A stretch of 64,000 nt of DNA from Lysobacter sp. ISL-50 (GCF_018612875.1 NZ_JAGGRI010000024.1:62001-126000); one strand, 5' to 3'. Shown: positions 35,582 to 44,829, counted from the first letter of the stretch. Notes: generated by a model from the letters alone, not told the origin. Made by a program: numbers and translations.

Positions 35582-36076
35582 ATGGTCAGCAAGAACGCGA
35601 TCAGCAAGAACACGGTGTGTCTGTGGTACGACGGCGGCGCCCTGGACGCCGCGAAGTTCTACGCGCAGACGTTTCCGGACAGCTCGGTGGGGGCGGTGCA
35701 TCACGCGCCCGGCGATTATCCCGACGGCAAGCAGGGCGACGTGCTGACGGTCGAGTTCACGGTGATGGGTATCCCGTGCATCGGCTTGAACGGCGGGCCG
35801 ATGTTCAAGCACAGCGAGGCGTTCTCGTTCCAGGTCGCGACCGACGATCAGGCCGAGACCGATCGCTTGTGGGACGCAATTGTCGGAAACGGCGGCAAGG
35901 AGAGCGAGTGCGGTTGGTGCAAGGACAAGTGGGGGCTGTCGTGGCAGATCACCCCGCGTGCGCTGACGGATGCGTTCACTAATCCGGATAAGAAGGTGGC
36001 TAAGCGCGCGTTCGACGCCATGATGAAGATGCAGAAGATCGATATCGCCACGATCGAGGCCGCTGTCCGCGGCTGA
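35582..36076 (+). CDS. VOC/PhnB-like protein (3-demethylubiquinone methyltransferase-like fold)
   Basis: The 164-residue protein has the PhnB/VOC pattern: LWYDGGALDAAKFYAQTFPDS at the start, VEFTVMGIPCIGLNGG, then FSFQVATDDQAETDRLWDAI and CGWCKDKWGLSWQITP. Such proteins are often annotated as 3-demethylubiquinone-9 3-methyltransferase but are mostly uncharacterised. Start ATG 35582 was chosen at the homology boundary. The 272 bases before it show a GCCATGAG inverted repeat (35475-35506) and no gene. This is the first core-like gene after the island. Confidence 0.8.
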   Translation: MVSKNAISKNTVCLWYDGGALDAAKFYAQTFPDSSVGAVHHAPGDYPDGKQGDVLTVEFTVMGIPCIGLNGGPMFKHSEAFSFQVATDDQAETDRLWDAIVGNGGKESECGWCKDKWGLSWQITPRALTDAFTNPDKKVAKRAFDAMMKMQKIDIATIEAAVRG

Positions 36077-36158
36077 TCGGGCACGTGCGACGGCTGTGCG
36101 TTAGGCCGCGACTGAACAGCGGTTTCGCGGCGGAGCCGATGCCAACCTCTTCGGGTTT

Positions 36159-36204
36159 GCCGAACCACCGGGATGCGGCTTGAGCCGTTTCCCCGTGGTT
36201 CGGC
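36159..36204. repeat. Inverted repeat between two genes
   Basis: GCCGAACCACCGGG (36159-36172) pairs with CCCCGTGGTTCGGC (36191-36204) with one mismatch and an 18-base loop. It may be a hairpin at the end of the VOC gene transcript but has no T-run. The rest of the 271-base gap shows nothing. Confidence 0.6.
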
Positions 36205-36347
36205 CGCGCGCCTGCCGCATCGGTGCCGAAACCCGGATTTCTGCGCCTGGTCGAGCCGGGGCGTCGTCGATCGAACCGCGGTTGTCTTGATCCTGTCATC
36301 CCCGTGGCATCGAATCGGCGGTATGGCTCAAGCGCCGGGAGACGACG

Positions 36348-37022
36348 ATGGCCAGGTTCCGTATTCCAGTCTCATGCCGGGTTCCGGCCGTTTCACGTGG
36401 GGCGGCGCGGTGCCTGGCCTGTCTTTTGTTTTTGCCGGCGGCATGGTCGGCGTTCGCCGGCGAACCGGCCCCGCAGTGGCGTTTGCTCAGCGACAAGGAC
36501 GGCATCCGGCTCGAGGCGCGGCGCATTCCCGGCGAGCGTTTCGATGAGCTTCGCGTCACCACGTCGCTGAAGGCCGCGCCGAAGACGGTCGCGGACTATC
36601 TGCTCGGAAAGTATCTCGACGAAAAGAACAAGAACATCAGTCGCACCTTCATCCAGCGCGGGCCGGACATGGCGCTGTGGTCGGATGTGCTCAGCACCTC
36701 GGTCACCAGCGATCGCTGTTACTCCATGCGCTTCGAGCGGCACGCGCTGGCCAACGGCGAGATGCGGGTGAAGTTCGTGTCGCTCGACTATGCCGGCAGG
36801 ACGCCGATGCCCGACTGCATCGCGCTGCGCGCACGCGGCGAGTGGACGATGACGCCGACCGGCAGCGGGACGCGCTTGACCTACGCTTCGCTGACCGACA
36901 TCGGCGGCAGTGCGCCGGCTTTCCTGGTGCAGCGTTCGCTGTCGTCGGCCGCGTTGTCCAGCGTGCGCAAAGTGGTCGCGGGCGCTTCGGGACTGGCGCT
37001 GCCTCGGGGCATCGGCGACTGA
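36348..37022 (+). CDS. Secreted START/SRPBCC-like protein
   Basis: The 224-residue protein has a signal peptide (Arg-rich n-region, core LACLLFLPAAW, cleavage near AFAG). The mature part has the START-like beginning WRLLSDKDGIRLEARRI, then ERFDELRVTTSLKAAPKTVADYLL and later RLTYASLTDIGGSAP. START folds bind lipids or other hydrophobic ligands, so a periplasmic lipid-handling role is plausible. It stands alone, between a hairpin and a repeat region. Confidence 0.72.
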   Translation: MARFRIPVSCRVPAVSRGAARCLACLLFLPAAWSAFAGEPAPQWRLLSDKDGIRLEARRIPGERFDELRVTTSLKAAPKTVADYLLGKYLDEKNKNISRTFIQRGPDMALWSDVLSTSVTSDRCYSMRFERHALANGEMRVKFVSLDYAGRTPMPDCIALRARGEWTMTPTGSGTRLTYASLTDIGGSAPAFLVQRSLSSAALSSVRKVVAGASGLALPRGIGD

Positions 37023-37223
37023 GCGCTGGCTTCGCGAATACCTGCGACAACCGCTGGGCCGGGCAGACCCTGGAGGCAAAATGCAACGACTCGCATGATC
37101 ATCACGGCGAGTTGTCGCTGCATATCTTGTACGGGAAGAATCTGCGCTGATGCGGTTGGACGGGCGCAGGCCTCTAATTGTTTCGAGGTCCATGTTGTCT
37201 TTGGGTGTGCGGGGCGATCTACC

Positions 37224-37386
37224 GGTAAAGGCAAATCCCCCCGGCCCCATTTTTCAAAGGGGGAGATGACAGCAACGGCAACAACAACAGCGAGCGCGCC
37301 GGGCGTCAATCAATGCCCCCTTTGAAAAAGGGGGCTGGCGCCGAAACCGCCTGTTTCAGGCGAATCCAACTGCGCCGGGGGATTTG
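37224..37386. repeat. Facing pair of CCCCCTTTGAAAAAGGGGG-type elements
   Basis: AAATCCCCCCGGCCCC with TTTTTCAAAGGGGG at about 37224-37264 is mirrored by CCCCCTTTGAAAAAGGGGGCTGGCGC and a GGGGGATTTGC end at about 37315-37386. It is the same family as 22876-23046. The 407-base gap around it holds no gene. Confidence 0.82.
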
Positions 37387-37429
37387 CTTTTACGCTTCAA
37401 TCGCCCACCCACCCGACGAAAACCCAACC

Positions 37430-38554
37430 TCAAAGCGCGACAGGCTGCTGCTGCGTCACGCAATGCACCATCCCGCCGTTGCGATACAGATTGCGCACAT
37501 CGATGCCGATCACGCTGCGGCCCGGATACAGACCTTGCAGGATCGACTTGGCGACGGTGTCGTTGGCGTCCTTGTACTCAGGCACCAGCACCACGGTATT
37601 GCCGACGTAGTAATTCACGTACGAGCCCTTGTAGCCCAGCGCGTAACCGTAAGAGGTCACGACATTGCGCGTGGTCAGCGGCAGCTGCACGATGCGGTAC
37701 GCGGCGTCGTCGACATCGCTGGCGCGGTACACGCGGTCGACGTCGGCGGACGACAGACCCCATTCGCGCAGGTCGTCGCGGCTCATGGTCACCAGCGTGT
37801 TCGGCGTGCCGAAGCGGGCGAAGCCGTCGATGTGCATGTCGGTGATGTCGTCCTTGCCGCCGGGCGCGCCGTCGAGCCAGATGAACTTGGACACGCCCAA
37901 CTGGTCGGCCAGCACCGCTTCGAGTTCGGCTTCGCTCAAGGCAGCGTTGCGATTGGCTTCGCGGGTGGAGCTGCGCGTGGCCATCAGCACGCCGCGACCA
38001 TCGACTTCGATCGCGCCGCCTTCCAGCACCACGTCGTTCAAGTCCACGCGCGGCAGGCCGAGGCGGGCGGCGACGGTGGCGGGCACGGTGTCGTCCTTGC
38101 GGTACGGCGCATCCAGGCCCCAGCCGTTGAAGCCCCAATCGGTGATGGTGAGCTGGTCGTTGCGGTCGTAGACGAAGATCGGGCCGTTGTCGCGCACCCA
38201 CACGTCGTCGGTGGGACGGATCAGGAAGCTCACGTTCGACAGCGCGACGCCGGCGGCGGTGAGCATGTTGCGCACGCGGGTCTGCTCGGCGGCGTCGTAG
38301 ACGACGATGTGCACGTTCTCGCTGGCGACCAGGGCTTTGGTCATCGCCACCCAGGTCGATTCGATCCGGTCGCGATAGGCGCGGCCGAAGGTGTAGGCGT
38401 GCGGCCATTGCAGCCAGGTGCCTTCGTGGCGCGCGGTTTCGTCCGGCATGTAACCCGACTGGGCGCGGGCGGTGCCGGGGGCGGTCAGGGTGAGGGCGCA
38501 GAGGACGCCGGCGACCAGCGGAAGCCAGCCGGCGCGGGGGAGGGCGGTGTGCAT
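37430..38554 (-). CDS. Secreted agmatine deiminase/peptidylarginine deiminase-family protein
   Basis: The 374-residue protein has a signal peptide ending near TARA (residue 31). Catalytic features of the guanidine-modifying fold are present: WLQWPHAYTF, VWVRDNGPIFV, EGGAIEVDGRG, the His/Asp in DMHIDGFARF, and Cys365 in GGMVHCVTQQQP. Agmatine deiminases are normally cytoplasmic; the signal peptide here suggests export and hydrolysis of extracellular agmatine or of arginine side chains. Start ATG 38554 was chosen over 38614 because it gives a clean signal sequence. Confidence 0.85.
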   Translation of the reverse strand: MHTALPRAGWLPLVAGVLCALTLTAPGTARAQSGYMPDETARHEGTWLQWPHAYTFGRAYRDRIESTWVAMTKALVASENVHIVVYDAAEQTRVRNMLTAAGVALSNVSFLIRPTDDVWVRDNGPIFVYDRNDQLTITDWGFNGWGLDAPYRKDDTVPATVAARLGLPRVDLNDVVLEGGAIEVDGRGVLMATRSSTREANRNAALSEAELEAVLADQLGVSKFIWLDGAPGGKDDITDMHIDGFARFGTPNTLVTMSRDDLREWGLSSADVDRVYRASDVDDAAYRIVQLPLTTRNVVTSYGYALGYKGSYVNYYVGNTVVLVPEYKDANDTVAKSILQGLYPGRSVIGIDVRNLYRNGGMVHCVTQQQPVAL

Positions 38555-38645
38555 GGAGGAACCTGTCTGGGGTGGGTGAGCTTGGAGGCGCACCTTAGCC
38601 AGCGAAGCTGACATCGAGCTGATACCGTCCGGCCGGCCGCCGCCG

Positions 38646-39878
38646 CTAGAGGGCCAGTTCCGCCCGTGCGCCGCCGCCGGCGCGGTTTTCCAGGCGCAAT
38701 TGCCCGCCGTGCAACTGGGCGATGTGCTGAACGATCGACAACCCGAGCCCGCTGCCGCGGCTGCCCGGGCCGGTGACGAAGGGCTCGCGGATGCGCTGCA
38801 GCAAGGTTTCCGGAAAGCCTGGGCCGCGGTCTTCGACGATCACCGTGCGGCCGCTGACGGTCACCGTGATCGGCTCGGAAGCCGCGTCCGCCGCCGCATG
38901 CAGCAAGGCGTTGTCGATCAGATTGCGCACCGCGGTCTGCACCAGCCGCAGGTCCACGTTCACCACCGACTCCTCGCCGTGGAAGACGATTTCGCGCTCC
39001 TCCGGCAGGATCGCTTCGACCAGCAGATCCAGCCGCACCGGTTCCCTGTTCACCGGAGTTGCCGCCGCATCCAGGCGCGCCAACAGCAACAACTGATCGA
39101 TCAGGCCGGCGGTCTGCGTCGCCACGCGTTCGATCTTGGTCAGCACCTGCGCCGGCGGCTCGCGGCCGTCGTGCGCGGATTCGCACAAGGCCTGCAAGCG
39201 CGCGACCGGCGTGCGCAACTCGTGCGCGGCGGCGGCGATGAAGCGCTCTTGTTGCTCGAACGAAGCGATCGCTGGCCGCAGCGAACGCCGCGACAGGACG
39301 TGGCCGACCAGGATGCCGAACGCGGCCAGCGCCGCGGCGATCAGCAGCGTCCAGCGCACGAACGCGGCGTGGGTGGCGTCGCGCGCGCTGGGATCGGCCA
39401 GCACCAGGATCGCGGCGATGGGGCGGTCGCGATCGTCGTAGGTGACCTTGGCTTGCAGCAGGTAAGCGCGGCCGCGACGGTCGCGGCCTTCGTCGGCGAG
39501 ATCGTCGCCGCCGCGAATCACGGTGTCGGCCAGCGCGAAGGGTTCGGCGAGATCGAAGCGCGGGTGTTCGGGGCGCAACAGCACCCGCGGCGGCGGGCCC
39601 TTGCCGATCACCCAGATGTCGCTGCCGCCGTCGATCACGCCGGGTTCCTTGCGCAGCACTTCGTCGTGAAAGCGGCCGTCGGCGTCGAACCATGTCAATC
39701 CGTACACCGCGGTCGCGCGCAGCCGCAGGTTGGAGGCGAGATCGAGCTGGGTCAGCCGCGCGTGCGTGGCGATGGCGACGCCGCACAGCACGATCACGCA
39801 CAGCAGCCACGCCGCGGTCCAGACGGCGGTCAGGCGCAGGTGCAGGCGCCGCAGCACCTGCTCACGCCGTCGCGTCAT
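38646..39878 (-). CDS. Sensor histidine kinase
   Basis: The 410-residue kinase has helices at about 17-38 and 176-195 with a periplasmic segment of about 135 residues between them. The HisKA motif carries His219 (AAAAHELRTPVARL). The N box is LIDNALLH, G1 is VEDRGPGF and G2 is GSGLGLSIVQHI. It overlaps the regulator gene by 17 bases. The periplasmic part does not match a named sensor. The pair converges with nothing close by and probably forms its own operon. Confidence 0.88.
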   Translation of the reverse strand: MTRRREQVLRRLHLRLTAVWTAAWLLCVIVLCGVAIATHARLTQLDLASNLRLRATAVYGLTWFDADGRFHDEVLRKEPGVIDGGSDIWVIGKGPPPRVLLRPEHPRFDLAEPFALADTVIRGGDDLADEGRDRRGRAYLLQAKVTYDDRDRPIAAILVLADPSARDATHAAFVRWTLLIAAALAAFGILVGHVLSRRSLRPAIASFEQQERFIAAAAHELRTPVARLQALCESAHDGREPPAQVLTKIERVATQTAGLIDQLLLLARLDAAATPVNREPVRLDLLVEAILPEEREIVFHGEESVVNVDLRLVQTAVRNLIDNALLHAAADAASEPITVTVSGRTVIVEDRGPGFPETLLQRIREPFVTGPGSRGSGLGLSIVQHIAQLHGGQLRLENRAGGGARAELAL

Positions 39879-40539
39879 CGCGTCCGTCCAGCAGATAGCC
39901 CGCGCCGCGCACCGTGCGCAGCAGCGGCGGGCTGCCGAGTTTGCGCCGCAGCGCGGCGATCAGCACTTCGTCGGCGTTCGACGCCGGCTCTTGGCCTTCA
40001 CCCCAGCAGCTGGCGATGATGTCGTGGCGCGCGACCACGTGCCCGGCGCGCTCGGCCAGCAATTGCAGCAGGGCGAATTCCTTCGGACGCAGCGGCAGCG
40101 CGATGCCGCCGCGGCGCACTTCGCGGCGTCCCAGGTCGACTTCCAGATCGGCCACGCGCAACACGCTGGGCCGGATCGCGCCGCCGCGCCGGCCGATCGC
40201 GCCGATCCGCGCCATCAGCTCGTCCATCGAGAACGGTTTGATCAGATAGTCGTCGGCGCCGCCGGCGAAGCCGTCGATGCGATCATCGACCGCGTCGCGC
40301 GCGGTCAGGAACAAGGCCGGCGTGGCGATGCCGCGCTGGCGCCATCGCCGCAGCGAGGCCAGCGCATCGCCGTCGGGCAGGGTGCGGTCGAGCACGAGGG
40401 CGTCGTAGGCGTACGACAGCACGAAGGACTCCGCGGTCGCCAGATCATCGGCTTCGTCCACGGCGTGCCCGTGCGTGCGCAAGCGGCCGGCGACGGCTTC
40501 GCGCAGATCGGTCTGGTCTTCGAGTACGAGCAGGCGCAT
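39862..40539 (-). CDS. OmpR-family response regulator
   Basis: The 225-residue regulator has acidic residues near 7-8, phospho-acceptor Asp51 (LVLDRTLPDGD), Thr in LTARD and Lys in IKPFSM. A winged-helix domain ends VRGAGYLLDG. It precedes and overlaps its kinase gene. Targets cannot be told; the divergent MFS transporter gene 215 bases away is one possibility. Confidence 0.88.
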   Translation of the reverse strand: MRLLVLEDQTDLREAVAGRLRTHGHAVDEADDLATAESFVLSYAYDALVLDRTLPDGDALASLRRWRQRGIATPALFLTARDAVDDRIDGFAGGADDYLIKPFSMDELMARIGAIGRRGGAIRPSVLRVADLEVDLGRREVRRGGIALPLRPKEFALLQLLAERAGHVVARHDIIASCWGEGQEPASNADEVLIAALRRKLGSPPLLRTVRGAGYLLDGRDDATA

Positions 40540-40754
40540 GGCGCGAGCTTAGCGCCGCCGGGGTGTTCCGGCACCGGCTGGAGGGCGGGCGTGCCTGGAG
40601 ATGGGTAGCGCAAACCGTCGTCTGATTCGGCGAGTCTGGCGAAGACGCGCCGGCGATTTCGCCGCCGGCATGCACGCAATTCGCCTTCCGGCCCGTGCCA
40701 TAAACGCCAAATCCTGCAGTGGCGCCCGATGCTGCAAAGCACAATAATGCCCCC

Positions 40755-41987
40755 ATGACCCCCGCCAGCCCCGTCCGCACGGACAGTCCCGCGCCGATCC
40801 TGTCTCCCCGCCAGATCACCCTGATCCTGTTCGCCCTGGCCATGGGCGGCTTCGCCATCGGCACCAGCGAATTCGTGGTCATGGGCCTGATCACCGACAT
40901 CGCCCGCGCGATGGGCGTGAACGAGCCCGCGGTCGGTCACGTCATCAGCGCGTATGCCTTGGGCGTGGTGGTCGGCGCGCCGGCGCTGGCGATCCTCGGC
41001 GCGCGCATGTCGCGGCGCAGTCTGCTGCTGGCGTTGATGGGCTTCTATGCGTTCGGCAATCTCGCCAGCGCGCTGGCGCCGGGTTACTACAGCTTGATGT
41101 TCGCGCGCTTCGTCGCCGGTCTGCCGCATGGCGCGTATTTCGGAATCGCGGCCCTGGTCGCGGCGCGGATCAGTCCGCCCGAGCAGCGCGGCGCCGCGGT
41201 CGGGCGGGTGATGTTGGGTCTGTCGGTGGCGTTGTTGCTGGGCAATCCGCTGGCGACGTGGTTGGGCCAGAACTTCGGTTGGCGCTGGGCGTTCGGATTG
41301 GTGTCGTTGATCGCGCTGGCGACGGTGACGATGACCGCGCGGGTGTTGCCGCCGGGCATGCACGCGCCGCGTCCGGACGCGATGCGCGAGTTGCGCGACT
41401 TCAACCGCAAGCCGGTGTGGCTGGCGCTGGGCATCGGCGCGATCGGCTTCGCGGGCATGTTCTGCGTCTTCAGTTATCTGGCGCCTACGCTGGTGCACGT
41501 GACCGGCGTGCGCGAGTCGTTCATTCCCTTCGGCCTGATCGCGTTCGGCATCGGCGGCATTCTCGGCACGCTCGGCGGCGGCTGGTTGTTCGACCGCCTG
41601 CAGTTCCGCGCCGCGGCGTGGATTCTGCTGTGGTCGGCGGCGATCCTGCTGCTGTTCCCGCTGGCCGCGCGCTCGGTGTGGACGGTGCTGCCGGCGGTAT
41701 TGGCGGTCGGCACGATGGGCGCGTTGGCGACGGTGTTGCAGGCGCATCTGATGGACGTGGCCAAGTCGGCGCAAACGCTGGCGGCGGCGTCCAACCATTC
41801 GGCGTTCAACATGGCCAATGCGCTCGGGCCGTGGCTCGGCGGCATGGCGATCACCGCCGGCTACGGCTGGACTTCGACCGGCGTGGTCGGTGCGATCACC
41901 GCCTTGGCGGGATTGCTGATTTATTTCTGGGCACGCAGCGACGCGCAGCGCACGCGCACGCTGGCGGTGGTCAACGAGGCCGAGTGA
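40755..41987 (+). CDS. MFS transporter, DHA1/AraJ-like
   Basis: The protein of 410 residues has 12 predicted helices and the family motifs GTSEFVVMGLITDIA in helix 1, a loop GARMSRRSLLL, and RFVAGLPHGAYFGIAA in helix 4. AraJ/YdhP-type proteins export drugs or sugars. The ATG at 40755 is preferred: an AATAAT hexamer ends exactly 6 bases before it, which fits a leaderless transcript. An in-frame ATG at 40719 would lie upstream of that box. Confidence 0.85.
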   Translation: MTPASPVRTDSPAPILSPRQITLILFALAMGGFAIGTSEFVVMGLITDIARAMGVNEPAVGHVISAYALGVVVGAPALAILGARMSRRSLLLALMGFYAFGNLASALAPGYYSLMFARFVAGLPHGAYFGIAALVAARISPPEQRGAAVGRVMLGLSVALLLGNPLATWLGQNFGWRWAFGLVSLIALATVTMTARVLPPGMHAPRPDAMRELRDFNRKPVWLALGIGAIGFAGMFCVFSYLAPTLVHVTGVRESFIPFGLIAFGIGGILGTLGGGWLFDRLQFRAAAWILLWSAAILLLFPLAARSVWTVLPAVLAVGTMGALATVLQAHLMDVAKSAQTLAAASNHSAFNMANALGPWLGGMAITAGYGWTSTGVVGAITALAGLLIYFWARSDAQRTRTLAVVNEAE

Positions 41988-42063
41988 TTCCGGCGCGCCA
42001 GCGCGGGGCCGACGTTTTCCCAAAGGCATCCGCAATTCCCCGCGGCTGCCGTATCCTTGCGCC

Positions 42064-42573
42064 ATGCCCACCTATATCGCCCTGCTGCGCGCCGTGAACG
42101 TCGGCGGCACCGGCAAACTGCCGATGGCCGAGCTGCGCGCCATGTGCGAGGACGCCGGTTTCCTCGATGTGCGCACCTACATCGCCAGCGGCAACGTGGT
42201 GTTTCGCAGCGCTCTGAGCGCGAGCGCGGCGCAGGCGGCGTTGGAGAAGCGGCTGGCGGACTATGCCGGCAAGCCGGTCGGCGTGATCGTGCGCACCGGC
42301 GCGCAGATGGCCAAGGCGCTGGCGGCGCAGCCGTTTGCGCATGCCGCGCCCAATCGCGCGGTGCTGATTTTCCTCGATCAACCCCCGCCGGCCGATGCGC
42401 TGGCCGCGGTCAAGCACCTTAACGGCGAAGAGATCGCCCTGGGCGAGCGCGAGATCTACGTGCACTACGGCGACGGCATGGCCGATTCCCGGCTGGTCAT
42501 TCCCGCGGCCAAGACCGGCACGGCGCGCAATTTGAATACGGTCGCCAAGCTGATCGAAATGGCCGGCGGCTGA
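42064..42573 (+). CDS. DUF1697 family protein
   Basis: The 169-residue protein starts MPTYIALLRAVNVGGTGKLPM, the signature of DUF1697, followed by LRAMCEDAGFLDVRTYIASGNVVF and a C-terminal KTGTARNLNTV. The biochemical role of the family is unknown. A TATCCT hexamer ends 6 bases before the ATG, so the mRNA may be leaderless. It follows the MFS gene by 76 bases. Confidence 0.85.
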   Translation: MPTYIALLRAVNVGGTGKLPMAELRAMCEDAGFLDVRTYIASGNVVFRSALSASAAQAALEKRLADYAGKPVGVIVRTGAQMAKALAAQPFAHAAPNRAVLIFLDQPPPADALAAVKHLNGEEIALGEREIYVHYGDGMADSRLVIPAAKTGTARNLNTVAKLIEMAGG

Positions 42574-42661
42574 GCGGCGCCGCGCCATAAAACCGGGCAA
42601 AAGTCCGCTCCGGCGGCCCCGGCCGGTTTAAGCCGGCCGCGGCCCGTACTAGACTGGGCCC

Positions 42662-43201
42662 ATGCGAAATCCCCTACAAGATCAATTGCTCAAGGCCGGT
42701 CTGGTCAAGAAGTCCCAGGTCGCCCAGGTCGCGCGCGAGCAGGCCAAGCAGCGCCAGGGCAAGGCGCCGCCGCCGCCGAGCGCGGAACAGTTGGAGACCG
42801 AGCGGCTGCGCCTGGAGCGCGCCGAGCGCGATCGCGCGCTGGCGGCCGAGCGCAACGCGCAGGCGCGCGCGCACGAGCAGCGCGCGCAGATCCGCCAGAT
42901 CGTCGAGACCCACAAGATCAAGCGCGAGGGCGAGATCTCCTACGGCTTCACCGACGAAGGCAAGATCAAGACCGTGCTGATCAACCCCGCGCTGCGCGCG
43001 CAGTTGGCCAGCGGCGCGCTGGTGATCGCGCGTCACGAGCCCGGTTACGAACTGCTGCCGCGCGCCGCCGCGGAGAAAGTCCGCAGCCGCGACCCGTCGA
43101 TGATCGTGCTCGATCACGCCGAGCCCAAGAGCGAAGCCGCGGTCAGCGAGGACGATGCGTTCTACGCGAAATTCCAGGTGCCCGACGATCTGATCTGGTG
43201 A
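42662..43201 (+). CDS. DUF2058 family protein
   Basis: The 179-residue protein starts MRNPLQDQLLKAGLVKKSQ, typical of DUF2058 (YaiL-like) nucleoid- or ribosome-associated proteins. A Gln/Ala/Arg-rich coiled segment spans about residues 20-80, and a compact C-domain includes GEISYGFTDEGKIKTVLIN. A TAGACT hexamer stands 6 bases before the ATG, again suggesting a leaderless transcript. Function is not known. Confidence 0.85.
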   Translation: MRNPLQDQLLKAGLVKKSQVAQVAREQAKQRQGKAPPPPSAEQLETERLRLERAERDRALAAERNAQARAHEQRAQIRQIVETHKIKREGEISYGFTDEGKIKTVLINPALRAQLASGALVIARHEPGYELLPRAAAEKVRSRDPSMIVLDHAEPKSEAAVSEDDAFYAKFQVPDDLIW

Positions 43202-43321
43202 TGCGCGAACCCGCGGCGACGTTCACGCCGCCGCCGCACGCCGGATCGACAATCCACGCACTCGACCCGCGCGGTCGGCAACCGCTACCGTAGGCATCGG
43301 CCGCCCGCCTGGGAGTCTGCG

Positions 43322-43727
43322 ATGTCCGCGCAACTGCAACACCTTCCCGCGTATCTGCAACGCCTGGATTTCGAGCGCGCGCCGCCGCCCGATCTGGACA
43401 CCCTGCGCGAGTTGCAACGGCGCCACACGGCCGTATTCGCCTTCGAAACCATCGCCACGCTGCTGCAGGCGCCGGTGCCGGTGGATCTGCCGTCGCTGCA
43501 GCGCAAGCTGCTGCACGAAGGCCGCGGCGGCTATTGCTACGAACTCAATCGCATGTTCCTGGCGCTGCTGCAGGACCTGGGCTTCCAGGCGCGCGGCCTC
43601 ACCGGTGGCGGTGCTGCGCGACGAGTTCGAACTGCGCTTGCCGGCCGATCCGCAATTTCCGGCCGCGATCGAGCGCAGGCTGCAGGCGCAGGCGGCGGAG
43701 CGGGCGGCCGCGCAATCGGCGACGTGA
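43322..43727 (+). pseudogene. Arylamine N-acetyltransferase, internally deleted and frameshifted
   Basis: The first 95 codons encode a normal NAT beginning: LQRLDFERAPPPDLDTL, AVFAFETIATLL and the active-site RGGYCYELNRMF with its Cys. After GFQARGLTG the frame is broken. The next frame continues with a NAT-like C-terminus, VAVLRDEFELRLPADPQF, ending at TGA 43725. The central part with the catalytic His and Asp is missing, about half the gene. The product cannot be an active enzyme. Confidence 0.75.
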
Positions 43728-43729
43728 TT

Positions 43730-43772
43730 GACGGGCCCATCGGCGAGGTGATCGACGGGCCCATCGACGAGG
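43730..43772. repeat. Two-unit tandem repeat GACGGGCCCATCG
   Basis: GACGGGCCCATCGGCGAGG (43730-43748) is repeated with one change at 43754-43772, a 24-base period. It lies just after the NAT remnant and may reflect local slippage. Confidence 0.7.
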
Positions 43773-43832
43773 CGCTCGATAGCCGGTTCCATGTCGTTGC
43801 TTCGGTTGTCGAGCCGCCATGCTTTTTGCTCG

Positions 43833-43915
43833 TCATTCCCGCGAACGCGGGAATCCAGGGCCGTTCGTGCGAGAACGCTTGAAGCCGCTGGATTCCCGCG
43901 TTCGCGGAATGACGG
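43833..43915. repeat. Facing pair of GTCATTCCCGCG-type palindromes
   Basis: CTCGTCATTCCCGCGAACGC and the continuing GGGAATCCAG face CTGGATTCCCGCGTTCGCGG and AATGACGGG, separated by about 25 bases. It is the same family as 11332-11359 and 20772-20889. Confidence 0.85.
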
Positions 43916-43944
43916 GCTTGTTTCGCAGAGATTCGAACAGGCGT

Positions 43945-44829
43945 TCAGCGCCGCCTGAGCTTGCCGATCTCATCCAGCTCCGCCTGCACGCGCGCCTGCT
44001 GGTAGCGATAGATCGCGCTGCGCCGTTCGGCCAACGCCTGGATGTCGCGGACCAGACGGTTGTATTCGTTCGCGTCGCTTTGCCGTTCGAAAATCAGCGC
44101 GTTGCCGCGCAACTGGACGTGGCCGAGCCGGGCCTCGGCCAGCGCATAGATGCGCTCGATCTTGCCGATGGCCACGCGCTGGTTGTTGAGCAGGGCGTTG
44201 TCTTCCTCCAGCCCGCGCGCCGCGTTGCGGTCGTGGCTGGCGATGACGGCGCGGCCTTCGGGCAGTTCCGCCGCCAGCGCGCGCAGACGCTGCTCCAGCT
44301 CGGCCTGACTGGTGCGATTGATCGCGAGCGAGTAGTTGAGCAGGGTGATGTAGCGCCGGATGTCCGCGCGGCCGGAGCGCAGCCCCTGCGCGCTGAGCAG
44401 GTGTTCGGGCAGCAGCAGGTCCTGCAAATGCAGCGCGGCGATCCGCGCCTCGACCTCGGCCTGGCGATAGCGGCTGCGGCCGCCGACTTCATCCACGATC
44501 ACGTGCATGCCGCTCAACAGTTCTTTCGCGTTGCGCGCCGGCGCCAGGCGGGTGTTGGCGGCGGACGGCCGCGTGGCGAGGCTGCCGGCGTCGGGGACGT
44601 TCAAGCGTTGCTGCTCGCGCACCAGCAGTTCGCGGCTGTCGGCGGAGAGCCCGCGTTCGCGCCGCTGTTCGCGCAGGCTCTGGGTGACGTCGTCGGAGAC
44701 CAGCGAACACACCCACAGCACCATGATCAGCACCACCAGCGCGAGCAGGAGCCGCTTGAACACGGCATTGGAGCGCCAGGCCCGCCACATCGACGGCGTC
44801 GGGCTGAAGCCGCCCCAGCCGGGCAGCAC
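43945..44829 (-). CDS. Membrane protein with N-terminal zinc ribbon and coiled-coil domain
   Basis: From GTG 44829 the product has 294 residues: a helix at about residues 26-45 (LLLALVVLIMVLWV), then a long helical, Arg/Glu-rich region that looks coiled-coil, with no catalytic motif. The same frame extends upstream to 44889 and encodes CRQC, 11 residues, then CPRC, a zinc ribbon; no ATG, GTG or TTG precedes it in frame. The real protein therefore probably starts further upstream with an unusual start, or the 5' end is damaged. The function is unknown. Confidence 0.6.
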   Translation of the reverse strand: MLPGWGGFSPTPSMWRAWRSNAVFKRLLLALVVLIMVLWVCSLVSDDVTQSLREQRRERGLSADSRELLVREQQRLNVPDAGSLATRPSAANTRLAPARNAKELLSGMHVIVDEVGGRSRYRQAEVEARIAALHLQDLLLPEHLLSAQGLRSGRADIRRYITLLNYSLAINRTSQAELEQRLRALAAELPEGRAVIASHDRNAARGLEEDNALLNNQRVAIGKIERIYALAEARLGHVQLRGNALIFERQSDANEYNRLVRDIQALAERRSAIYRYQQARVQAELDEIGKLRRR

